Positions 1-5,240 of a DNA stretch of 6,122 nt are shown here, one piece after another; within the stretch, counting starts at the first letter, position 1; the number at the start of each line of letters is the position of its first letter. The translations under genes were made by a program, and so were the position numbers. This stretch comes from Thermoplasmata archaeon (GTDB lineage: Archaea > Thermoplasmatota > Thermoplasmata > Thermoplasmatales > Thermoplasmataceae): positions 1 through 6,122 of the forward strand of contig JAKBQK010000099.1 of assembly GCA_021835265.1 (NCBI GenBank), read 5' to 3'. Under the pieces are notes generated by a model. The model ran no database searches, was not told the DNA's origin, and saw only the letters and a program-made list of their open reading frames with translations.

Positions 1-366
1 AACTCTGATACAGTAAAATCTATGGGATATTCCTATCCTGTCAAAGCATGGGTAAATCTAAATTTTATTTTTCAAAATCATTGTCAGAGTCTTAGACTTA
101 GACTCTGATCAATTATGAATCTATTTTACTTAAAAAACCACTGACTAAAAATTTTTATGTATATCTAGCCTTTATTCGATAACGCGTCTATTCAATCCTC
201 TTCTAAAATTCTCTTATTGTGATTTCCACTAGCTAGTTACCATGGCTTAATTATCAATTCTGAGTTCCGTCGCTCATTTGGAGATTTTTCTGAGTGGATT
301 TATACTTTTAGAAAGAGATTCCAACACGTAATAGTTTATAAATACATCATTCAGATTTAACCGATT
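1..366. other. Gene-poor left edge with possible degraded coding remnants
   Basis: No intact gene is visible here. On the plus strand, frame 1 is open from base 1 to a TGA at 106-108 and again from 223 to a TAA at 358-360. The second stretch encodes 45 residues with a protein-like, aromatic- and arginine-rich look (for example SFGDFSEWIYTFRKRF). Stops at several points between 109 and 222 separate the two, so if they belong together this is a decayed gene, perhaps the tail of a transposase. I cannot name the family. Short T-runs on the minus strand (near 130-139 and 149-157) could end transcription of the protease gene that stops at 367, but neither is a convincing terminator. Confidence 0.3.
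83..109. repeat. Hairpin-forming inverted repeat
   Basis: TCAGAGTCT (84-92) and AGACTCTGA (100-108) are perfect 9-base inverted arms around a 7-nt loop, extendable by one G-T pair. The loop side also contains CTTAGA twice in tandem (91-102). ACTCTGAT of the right arm recurs at the left edge of the window (2-9). It could be a transcript hairpin or the end of a decayed mobile element; nothing here decides between them. Confidence 0.5.
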
Positions 367-861
367 CTAAGCAATCTCAATAACTCCAGTCATCTTATCA
401 AGGTCTAAGACCAATTTTCCATGCCAATATTGAAGGAGATCGAGACCGCACAAACATAACATATTACCCTCATAATTTTGAGTTTCCCTGTATTCTCCCC
501 TATTCTTTTCCCTTTTAACTACTACCTTGGAGGGTAATACAGCAACCTTTGCTAACTTTGCCTGCAGAGGACTGTTAGTAGATAAAGCTATAAAAGTTAA
601 GTCTTTTGCATAGCGAGTGGCTGTTAACCCCCCAATTCCGAGTGTTTTTTCAGTAGGCAATTTATTTATGTCCAGTCCCAGTTTAGAGGCCTCATTATCA
701 GTAATGGATGAAATAGATGACCCCGTATCTACATAAATAACTGTATTTAAATGCAGTGAATTTTCTTTCGATCCTGGCATCCTATAAGATAATTTTAGGA
801 TCATTACGGGAAATGAAAAAAGTTGCTTATTCTTATCCCAAGCCAAATTTATAGAGGTCAT
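367..861 (-). CDS. Retropepsin-like aspartic protease (clan AA)
   Basis: Predicted 164-aa single-lobe aspartyl protease of the retroviral type. The catalytic motif D-T-G-S lies at residues 45-48 after a hydrophobic strand (VIYVDTGSS). A glycine-rich flap-like segment (GIGG, 75-78) follows, and the closing LCGLDLL (137-143) matches the conserved second psi-loop of the family (usually hhGhDhL). Only one DTG is present, so, as known for retropepsins, the active enzyme should be a homodimer. No signal peptide or membrane segment is seen, so it is probably cytoplasmic; the substrate is unknown. I chose the ATG at 861; a TTG directly before it (864-862) would add one residue. It starts 4 nt after the stop of the DUF5678-like gene, so the two are almost certainly co-transcribed. 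Small proteases of this type next to DUF5678 proteins are a recurrent prokaryotic pairing, which supports both calls. Confidence 0.82.
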   Translation of the reverse strand: MTSINLAWDKNKQLFSFPVMILKLSYRMPGSKENSLHLNTVIYVDTGSSISSITDNEASKLGLDINKLPTEKTLGIGGLTATRYAKDLTFIALSTNSPLQAKLAKVAVLPSKVVVKREKNRGEYRETQNYEGNMLCLCGLDLLQYWHGKLVLDLDKMTGVIEIA

Positions 862-865
862 CAAA

Positions 866-1105
866 TCATAATATCCAAAGGAGTGTTGGTGTTATTAAAT
901 CTATGAAAAGGCCATCTACATTCTTAAATTTCTTTTCAATGGATTTTTTATCATCTCCAAACCCTAATATTTCTTTATTTGCTATTGCAACGTATTTACC
1001 GACATGCTCCTGTAAGGTTTCAAAATTTTGTTGAGCCCATTCGAAATTCTCAGCATACTTTTTAAATGAACTAAGTAACTCCATTGGTATTGTAGTTTCT
1101 TCCAT
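866..1105 (-). CDS. DUF5678-like small protein paired with the protease
   Basis: A 79-aa protein whose body matches the DUF5678 pattern: a helix with W23 (EWAQQNFETLQE), then GKYVAI (36-41), a strand leading to GFGDD (48-52), a helix with many lysines and a closing strand (DGLFIDLITP). The family is small and of unknown function, often encoded beside retropepsin-like proteases, as here. The reading frame stays open upstream to a TTG at 1225 (119 aa), but I prefer the ATG at 1105: a TTATAAA box sits 22-28 nt upstream of it, preceded by a purine-rich stretch, which is the arrangement of an archaeal leaderless promoter, and 79 aa fits the usual size of such proteins. The extra 40 residues of the long form are probably untranslated, though they are not impossible as protein. 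Confidence 0.68.
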   Translation of the reverse strand: MEETTIPMELLSSFKKYAENFEWAQQNFETLQEHVGKYVAIANKEILGFGDDKKSIEKKFKNVDGLFIDLITPTLLWIL

Positions 1106-1126
1106 AAGTAAGTAATCTAAAGGTCC

Positions 1127-1133
1127 TTTATAA
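1127..1133 (-). promoter_or_regulatory. TATA box of the DUF5678/protease operon
   Basis: TTATAAA on the minus strand, 22-28 nt before the ATG at 1105, with a purine-rich BRE-like GGAAAAA just upstream. The spacing predicts transcription starting at or within a few bases of the ATG. Confidence 0.6.
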
Positions 1134-1244
1134 TTTTTCCATTGAAAGTGTAAATTTAAGAAAAATTCATTAAAGGTTGGGCGCATGTAGATGTAATTTG
1201 GGATGAAAGATTTAACTTCTTTCAATTGATAATCTTAAATGCCT

Positions 1245-1352
1245 TTATTTTAATTCCATCGTGATCTCCTCCATGACTATCTGAAACTTCTCTTCAGATG
1301 AATATTTGAATTTCATGCGCATGCCTCCATAATCCGGAAAACCGATTTTCAT
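1245..1352 (-). pseudogene. Remnant of a transposase N-terminus
   Basis: A 35-codon reading frame beginning ATG at 1352. Its centre, KYSSEEKFQIVMEEI, matches the first helix of the helix-turn-helix in IS3/IS911-type OrfA transposases, where the usual form is close to K[FY]S.E.K..IV.E. The frame then stops at a TAA (1247-1245) after MELK, where the full domain should continue for about 60 more residues. I found no continuation in the other frames, so it appears to be a truncated scrap, not a simple frameshift. There is no inverted repeat or target duplication that I can tie to it. It could be a chance match, but the run of conserved positions is better than expected for intergenic DNA. Confidence 0.45.
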
Positions 1353-1439
1353 TTGCTCTTTAGCTATCTGTTCTTTTCCATAATATTATTATCATAGTGT
1401 TCCAGTTCTGAGATTGTCCAGATCAGTTTACAAAAATAG

Positions 1440-1448
1440 TTAAATATA
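1440..1448 (+). promoter_or_regulatory. Probable TATA box of the toxin-antitoxin operon
   Basis: TTAAATATA lies about 60 nt before the ATG at 1504, which predicts a start near 1470 and a leader of roughly 35 nt. That agrees with the first gene having a ribosome binding site instead of a leaderless start. Confidence 0.4.
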
Positions 1449-1490
1449 TCTATGACCGCCTCATTTACTTAAGTAGACTGTTGTAATTAA

Positions 1491-1497
1491 GGGGGTT
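1491..1497 (+). promoter_or_regulatory. Ribosome binding site of the 88-aa gene
   Basis: GGGGGTT, 6 nt before the ATG at 1504, is one base from the archaeal GGAGGT core. It fixes the start codon of this gene. Confidence 0.55.
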
Positions 1498-1503
1498 AAT
1501 AAA

Positions 1504-1770
1504 ATGTCCATATATGAAGGCGAGGTAGAAGTTGTAAATGTTGGAAGGATTACTAGCGCTATCGATGGAACATTAATTTATCAGGTAGCGTTCGGTAAGA
1601 TTACTAAGCCAGTGGATGGAATGGTAGTCCCAACTGGTGGTAAAGAAATAGCTGCTAACACACTTATTATGTACTTTAAGAGTGAAAAAGTTGTGCCTTA
1701 CAAAGTAGGAAGCAAATGGAATTTGAGTGTTTCAGAAAACGGAAGCATATCCATTAAAAGAAAAGGATAG
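1504..1770 (+). CDS. Unrecognised 88-aa protein, first gene of the toxin-antitoxin operon
   Basis: I do not recognise this family. The protein is rich in V, I, G and K and reads as a string of short beta strands separated by turns (YEGEVEVVNV, LIYQVAFGKI, TLIMYFKSEKV, KWNLSVS, GSISIKRK), suggesting a small beta-barrel of OB or SH3 type; no catalytic motif, cysteine or membrane segment is present. The ATG has a ribosome binding site 6 nt upstream. Its TAG lies only 2 nt before the ATG of the antitoxin gene, so it is the first gene of a three-gene transcription unit. That position could mean a role in controlling or assisting the toxin-antitoxin pair, but it could equally be an unrelated passenger. 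Confidence 0.75.
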   Translation: MSIYEGEVEVVNVGRITSAIDGTLIYQVAFGKITKPVDGMVVPTGGKEIAANTLIMYFKSEKVVPYKVGSKWNLSVSENGSISIKRKG

Positions 1771-1772
1771 GT

Positions 1773-2078
1773 ATGAAACCAAATTTTGAATTTTTCAAGA
1801 GAGACCGTAAGGAAATATCTCCCCAATTACAATTATCACACGAGTATCGGAACATAATAGTTGAAACGACTGTTAATTCATTTATTTATGTTCCAAAGTT
1901 ACAACCTTTTTCAGGCAAAGATACCAATATATTTAATCCAGAAGGAGAAGACGTGGAGGATCCAGAATATCTAAGTGATACGGAAGTAGTTGAAATAAAA
2001 AGAAGTCTCCAAGATTATGCAGAGGGAAAATTTAAAAGTGGGTCAATCGAAGACCTTCTTAACGACCTTAAAGATTAA
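1773..2078 (+). CDS. RelB-like type II antitoxin
   Basis: A 101-aa acidic protein. The last third, from LSDTEVVEIKRSLQDYAEGK to IEDLLNDL (about 67-99), has the layout of short RelB-like antitoxins in archaea: an S-x-x-E helix of the 'EIK.SL.D...G' kind, then a second helix beginning S-x-E-[DE]-L-L. This part normally wraps around the toxin. The N-terminal 65 residues are not recognised and show no clear DNA-binding fold; many RelB proteins of this type have only the C-terminal part, so the N-terminus may be a separate domain. The ATG follows the upstream stop by 2 nt, with AGGAT just before it. The toxin gene follows directly. Known role of the family: neutralising the cognate RNase toxin and usually repressing the operon. 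Confidence 0.7.
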   Translation: MKPNFEFFKRDRKEISPQLQLSHEYRNIIVETTVNSFIYVPKLQPFSGKDTNIFNPEGEDVEDPEYLSDTEVVEIKRSLQDYAEGKFKSGSIEDLLNDLKD

Positions 2079-2093
2079 CATTTGGTGTGTTCC

Positions 2094-2381
2094 TTGGAAA
2101 AGTGGTTAATCCTGTGGAGTGAAACATTTAAGAGACTTTATAAAAAAAAGGACAAATCTGTTCAACAAAAAGTAGATGAAAAATTAAAAGAATTAGCTTA
2201 CAATGATCCTAGGAAATTAGGAAAGATAAAAAAAGGTCTTGAATACTCAATTAACTCAGCATATGCTATCAAGATAAACAAGTCTAATCGAATTGTATAT
2301 GAGCTAATATCTCAAGATGGGACGATTGTGATTAGACTTCTAAAAGTATGTGATCATAAAACTGTCTATGGGCACGATTGA
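2094..2381 (+). CDS. RelE/ParE-superfamily toxin
   Basis: A 95-aa basic protein with the RelE/YoeB-like order of elements: strand WLILWSETF (4-12), lysine-rich helix FKRLYKKKDKSVQQKVDEKL (12-31), KLGKIKKGLEY (41-51), strand AYAIKIN (56-62), RIVYE (66-70), strand TIVIRLLKV (77-85) and the terminal DHKTVY (87-92). R66, H88 and K89 are candidates for the usual basic active-site residues of this mRNA-cleaving family. The start is uncertain because no ATG is available. TTG at 2094 has GGTG (2084-2087) 6 nt upstream and gives an N-terminus that fits the family; TTG at 2082 or GTG at 2085 would lie 3-6 nt after the antitoxin stop and add 3 or 4 residues. Translational coupling to the antitoxin is likely in either case. 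Confidence 0.8.
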   Translation: MEKWLILWSETFKRLYKKKDKSVQQKVDEKLKELAYNDPRKLGKIKKGLEYSINSAYAIKINKSNRIVYELISQDGTIVIRLLKVCDHKTVYGHD

Positions 2382-2457
2382 TAGAGAATTATAACAGTTA
2401 ATATTTCAAATAAATAGAATCACTTCAGACTCCCGATAAATCGATTATTATATTATT

Positions 2458-2709
2458 ATGGAAGAGATAAACCTGTCTGGATCGGTGTTCGATTTTTATG
2501 ACTGTTCTTCAGAATATCTCCTATCAATCGATAACTACTATATGATCATGGGAAGCTTTGCTAATTTTTTCCATTTAGAAATTTTCGCTAATCCTTTCAG
2601 AATGAGTCATGGTAGTTCAGATTCAGGATCGAAAATAGATATGGAGCCGCTATCAGATCAATTTGACATTCATTCTGAACCCACAAAATCCTATGTCAGG
2701 AATACATGA
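2458..2709 (+). CDS. Doubtful 83-aa reading frame running into the repeats
   Basis: An ATG at 2458 opens 83 codons. The product is rich in S, F, Y, M and D, has no recognisable domain, no ribosome binding site and only a general AT-rich stretch upstream. Its last 16 or so codons are the first copy of the 54-bp repeat, whose second, identical copy at 2739 is not part of any comparable frame. It is most likely a chance frame; I list it because nothing else covers 2458-2660 and a leaderless start cannot be excluded. Confidence 0.18.
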   Translation: MEEINLSGSVFDFYDCSSEYLLSIDNYYMIMGSFANFFHLEIFANPFRMSHGSSDSGSKIDMEPLSDQFDIHSEPTKSYVRNT

Positions 2710-2715
2710 ATGTCA
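2662..2715. repeat. 54-bp direct repeat, copy 1, with inverted ends
   Basis: Identical over all 54 bases to copy 2 at 2739-2792, with a 77-bp period. The unit begins TTTGACATTCAT and ends ATGAATGTCA; in this copy the match continues through 2717, giving 12-base perfect inverted arms (2662-2673 and 2706-2717). An inner imperfect pair, ATTCTGA against TCAGGAAT, would extend the hairpin. Each unit can therefore present two inverted iterons and fold as a cruciform. Confidence 0.9.
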
Positions 2716-2738
2716 AACACAGTTATCTTTAACATTCG

Positions 2739-2792
2739 TTTGACATTCATTCTGAACCCACAAAATCCTATGTCAGGAATACATGAATGTCA
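2739..2792. repeat. 54-bp direct repeat, copy 2
   Basis: Perfect second copy of the unit at 2662. Here the right inverted arm is 10 bases because the bases after ATGAATGTCA are CT instead of AA. The 23 bases between the copies contain a near-copy iteron, TTTAACATT, at 2728-2736. Confidence 0.9.
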
Positions 2793-2812
2793 CTATGTCA
2801 TAAAATAAGTAA

Positions 2813-2829
2813 AGTATAGTATAGTATAG
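2813..2829. repeat. Tandem AGTAT repeat in an AT-rich segment
   Basis: Three exact tandem AGTAT units followed by AG, inside an AT-rich run from about 2793 to 2830 just right of the 54-bp repeats. This is the best candidate for a duplex-unwinding element if the region is an origin. Confidence 0.5.
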
Positions 2830-2889
2830 ATCAGGGATCTCCTCTTGACATTTTCCATGACCCTATACCTTTTTTACAAAAACACGAAA

Positions 2890-2923
2890 GTTTGACATTC
2901 AGTTATTCAAGACCCTTTAAAAT
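2890..2923. repeat. 34-bp dispersed repeat, copy A
   Basis: Starts GTTTGACATTCAGTTATTCA and matches 3059-3092 at 32 of 34 positions. Together with copy B it brackets the tandem iteron block. Past the shared TTTGACATTCA it differs from the 54-bp unit, so it is a second class of iteron-containing unit. Confidence 0.85.
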
Positions 2924-2937
2924 ACTGTGTTAAAACG

Positions 2938-2981
2938 AATGTCAAACCAATGTCAAACCAATGTCAAACCAATGTCAAGGA
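2938..2981. repeat. Four tandem 11-bp iterons
   Basis: AATGTCAAACC is repeated in register at 2938, 2949 and 2960, with a fourth, slightly diverged copy (AATGTCAAGGA) at 2971. The 11-bp period puts each copy on the same face of the helix, as expected for cooperative binding of an initiator or partition protein. Confidence 0.9.
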
Positions 2982-3029
2982 GACCATGAAAATATAACAG
3001 AGAATTAGTAAAACAAAGGGTCTGTAGTG

Positions 3030-3069
3030 AATGTCAAAACGAATGTCAAACTTTTGACGTTTGACATTC
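3030..3069. repeat. Iteron pair and perfect 10-bp inverted repeat
   Basis: AATGTCAAA occurs at 3030 and 3042. The second copy is the left arm of GAATGTCAAA (3041-3050), matched by TTTGACATTC (3060-3069) across a 9-base spacer that itself contains a variant iteron (TTTGACGTT, overlapping the right arm). It lies about 40 bases beyond the stop of the ATPase gene, so it could also fold in that transcript and influence its 3' end. Confidence 0.85.
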
Positions 3070-3092
3070 AGTTATTCAAGATCCTGTAAAAT
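3059..3092. repeat. 34-bp dispersed repeat, copy B
   Basis: Second copy of the unit at 2890-2923, differing at two positions. It overlaps the right arm of the inverted repeat and ends 18 bases from the ATPase stop codon. Confidence 0.85.
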
Positions 3093-3110
3093 CCTTATTC
3101 TGCCCTGGAA

Positions 3111-4874
3111 TTATCTGAGAATATTATCCAGATTGTCATCGTCTTGATCATCGTAATCTTCTGAGGTTGAGGAGTTGTATTCTGTTGCTACGGGGCCTTC
3201 TTCACTCTCATATTGGCTTGTTTTATCCCTGGGATTTTGTTCTTCCTCTTTGTATTTGTATGATTGCTTCTCTCCGATCCTCAATGTTTTTTCAAGCTCA
3301 TCCAGTATGGGGTCTGCTTCTCTTTTGCCATCTTTTTTATCTTTTTCTTTTTTGTCAACGGCTTCGAATCTCAGTCCCCATTTGTTGCCCCTGACCATTT
3401 CTGAAAACTCAGGCAGTGAATTTTTAATTATGGAATTGAACTTTGAAGCCTCAAAGAACTGACGGAATTCCCCTGGAACTTTTTTCCATTCCCTTCTGGT
3501 AGATACACTGGTATCTATCTGATGGACTTCTGAAACAAAGTCAGAAAGAACCTTCCTTAGCTCACTGAATTCAATGGAAAAACTTTTCTTATCCCGTGAC
3601 TCTGTGAAGTTGGAACCGATTCCATCTATATCGTTTCTGTTCTCCTTCAGATACTCGTATAGTGCAAAGAGAACGAACTTTATTGGGTCATTCTCCCTTG
3701 CTAGTGCCAGATTTTCGATACTGGGGTTCAGTGCCTTGATTACCTGTGCATGGCAACCCACAAGATTGGCAATGGCAATAATGGGAGCATATGCCTGTTT
3801 CTCCCTTCCTGTAAAATCAGTTACATCATCGTATGCCTTTCTGACCTTGTGAGCATTGGTTAGATACAGTGAATAAAGGTTATCAATCAATAACCTGTTC
3901 ATTGAAACAAACTCCATCTGCTCCATATTAATGGACTTCTTTGGATCCCTTGCGATCCATATTCTAATAGACCTGCTCAGTGTGGAAGGACGGGTCATGG
4001 CCATATAGGGATCAATGCATACTTTTGGCCCGAATGGGTGGAACGATTCAACTGAAAAATCTTTTCCCGTTGCCCGTGGTATGGTAGCGGACTTGTTAAA
4101 CGAACCGTCTAGAATCAGATTTAAGACCTTAACTTTGCCCCGATCTTTCTCATCCGGATCAATTTCATCAATCTGGAGCGAAAAACCGTACTGAGCCAGT
4201 CTGAATAATGTTGCTTCTGTAGGGTCAAATATGCTGACTGGATAAGGTATCAGTCCACATGTCATAAGTGCTGTTGTGCCTCCTGCATCTGACCCTGCCT
4301 TCCCGAAGATCACTGGTGGGAACTGAGCAAACACACGGTTGAAATGTGCTGCTATGATCCAGCATGAAAGAAGGCTTAATTGATCATCTGGGAGTGTCAG
4401 AATCTGGGTGACAACATTCCTGACATGTGTGTAAACCTCCTCAATAGGTAAATTAGTGGGGTTTTTTGTCCTATTTCTATGGAGCAACAAAGTGCTGTTA
4501 TTCAGGAAAACTTCTGCTTGAAATTCCGGTTTTAGGGTTTCACCGTTTATCCTGTCATGCTCAATCCTTTCGATATTCCCGTGTTCATCTGAGTAATATG
4601 TTCTCCACGTTGTGATCCATTTAATCTCGGTGTCACCTGTCTTTTTGTTCACTTCCTCAACCATTTTCCGAACTGGTAATGACTGGATCGCAAAGAACTT
4701 CCCTTTGATCAATTTGTAGTCATAGAGTGGATTATAAGTTTGATAATCCTCGATTTCCTCTTCTGTAGGACTTTCACCTTCAGAATGGGAAACCTTAAAA
4801 ACTCCTTTGTCTTTATTCACTTGCTTCTTTGGCGGCTGATCAGGTATTGGTAGTCCCTCTTCATCCCTATTCAT
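3111..4874 (-). CDS. Helicase/primase-type replication ATPase with lysine-less Walker A
   Basis: 587 aa. Residues about 45-130 form a beta-rich N-terminal region. Residues about 140-310 have the layout of the P-loop ATPase core in plasmid/phage helicase-primase proteins (DUF3631-like): a helix ending LSCWIIAAHFNRVF, then VIFGKAGSDAGGTTALM at the Walker A position, TEATLFRLAQYG, Walker B FSLQIDEID with D236-E237, FGPK (281-284) and SRSIRIWIAR with basic residues where sensor or finger arginines sit. The P-loop reads GSDAGGTT (194-201): the lysine position of GxxxxGK[ST] is threonine. Residues about 400-505 look like a C-terminal winged helix (ELRKVLSDF ... EWKKVPGEF ... WGLRF). The tail from 509 is charged, low-complexity and ends in an acidic stretch plus NLDNILR. 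AAAGGAG lies 8 nt before the ATG, and the start overlaps the upstream gene by 4 nt. The gene abuts the iteron region. A role in replication of the element is inferred; whether it hydrolyses ATP is open. Confidence 0.65.
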   Translation of the reverse strand: MNRDEEGLPIPDQPPKKQVNKDKGVFKVSHSEGESPTEEEIEDYQTYNPLYDYKLIKGKFFAIQSLPVRKMVEEVNKKTGDTEIKWITTWRTYYSDEHGNIERIEHDRINGETLKPEFQAEVFLNNSTLLLHRNRTKNPTNLPIEEVYTHVRNVVTQILTLPDDQLSLLSCWIIAAHFNRVFAQFPPVIFGKAGSDAGGTTALMTCGLIPYPVSIFDPTEATLFRLAQYGFSLQIDEIDPDEKDRGKVKVLNLILDGSFNKSATIPRATGKDFSVESFHPFGPKVCIDPYMAMTRPSTLSRSIRIWIARDPKKSINMEQMEFVSMNRLLIDNLYSLYLTNAHKVRKAYDDVTDFTGREKQAYAPIIAIANLVGCHAQVIKALNPSIENLALARENDPIKFVLFALYEYLKENRNDIDGIGSNFTESRDKKSFSIEFSELRKVLSDFVSEVHQIDTSVSTRREWKKVPGEFRQFFEASKFNSIIKNSLPEFSEMVRGNKWGLRFEAVDKKEKDKKDGKREADPILDELEKTLRIGEKQSYKYKEEEQNPRDKTSQYESEEGPVATEYNSSTSEDYDDQDDDNLDNILR

Positions 4875-5239
4875 GGCTTTGGCTCCTTTATTTTCTGTGG
4901 TTTAGGTTGCTCAAACAATATTTTATCCAGCTCTTCATCCAGCTCTTCATCTGTTAAAGGGATAGACTTTCTAATCTCTTCAGTCTCTTTCCTGTACCGA
5001 TCAGTCACATGTACTATCACGGAATGCATTGGATTAGATGGATCATCCACTGCTGTATTGAACCACGCAAAACCTTTTCTTATGATTTCGGCTTTACTCA
5101 TTCCTATCAGTCTACTATGGCTCACGATAGGATATTCATTCTCCTGTAAAGGAACCAGAATAGGAGGCATAATTTTACCTGTATCTGACAATTCAATGTA
5201 ATAAAGTTCCTTCTTTACCATCCTAATTTTTACTGTCAT
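4871..5239 (-). CDS. Ribbon-helix-helix-like protein, candidate copy-control or iteron-binding factor
   Basis: 122 aa from the ATG at 5239. Residues about 25-63 fit the CopG/Arc ribbon-helix-helix plan: a strand (PPILVPL), a helix, a turn at IGMS, then SKAEIIRKGFAWF, which resembles the 'S..EliR.a...' second helix of that fold. The rest is not recognised: an N-terminal basic strand region, and a C-terminal acidic helix (TDEELDEELDKIL) followed by a proline/lysine tail. The frame also offers a GTG at 5248, but AGGAG at 5250-5254 would then be 1 nt away; for the ATG it is 10 nt away. The upstream gene ends at 5241, one base before this ATG, and this gene overlaps the ATPase by 4 nt (ATGA). Known RHH proteins act as dimeric repressors or plasmid copy-control and partition factors; that role here is inferred. 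Confidence 0.5.
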   Translation of the reverse strand: MTVKIRMVKKELYYIELSDTGKIMPPILVPLQENEYPIVSHSRLIGMSKAEIIRKGFAWFNTAVDDPSNPMHSVIVHVTDRYRKETEEIRKSIPLTDEELDEELDKILFEQPKPQKIKEPKP

Positions 5240-5240
5240 C

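Larger units (their letters stand above)
2382..3110. other. Repeat-rich, essentially non-coding region; candidate replication origin or centromere
   Basis: This 729-base stretch separates the toxin gene from the stop of the ATPase gene. Its right-hand 400 bases (2662-3068) are dominated by the 9-mer TTTGACATT or its complement AATGTCAAA: ten exact copies (starting at 2662, 2709, 2739, 2891, 2938, 2949, 2960, 3030, 3042, 3060) and several near copies (2728, 2844, 2971, 3053). Copies are arranged as inverted pairs on the left, a tandem block in the middle and an inverted pair on the right. An AT-rich segment with three tandem AGTAT units lies at 2813-2829. Iterons plus an AT-rich unwinding segment beside a replication-type ATPase gene is the classic look of a plasmid origin. 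Eleven-base tandem iterons are also known from partition sites such as parC of plasmid R1, so a centromere is the main alternative. Confidence 0.6.

Noticed and set aside
2662..2792. CRISPR array
   Set aside because: Only two 54-bp copies with one 23-base interval, internal inverted ends, a variant of the same core in the interval, and no cas gene in the window. The pattern fits iterons better.
2868..2876. T-rich run as a plus-strand terminator
   Set aside because: No stem precedes it, no supported gene ends nearby, and the toxin operon ends about 490 bases earlier.
3167..3462. Open frames on the plus strand opposite the end of the ATPase gene
   Set aside because: Cysteine-, leucine- and serine-rich translations with no domain, no promoter or ribosome binding site, fully antisense to a well-supported gene.
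3574..3852. Open frame on the plus strand opposite the middle of the ATPase gene
   Set aside because: Antisense to a coherent helical region of the ATPase; composition typical of a shadow frame.
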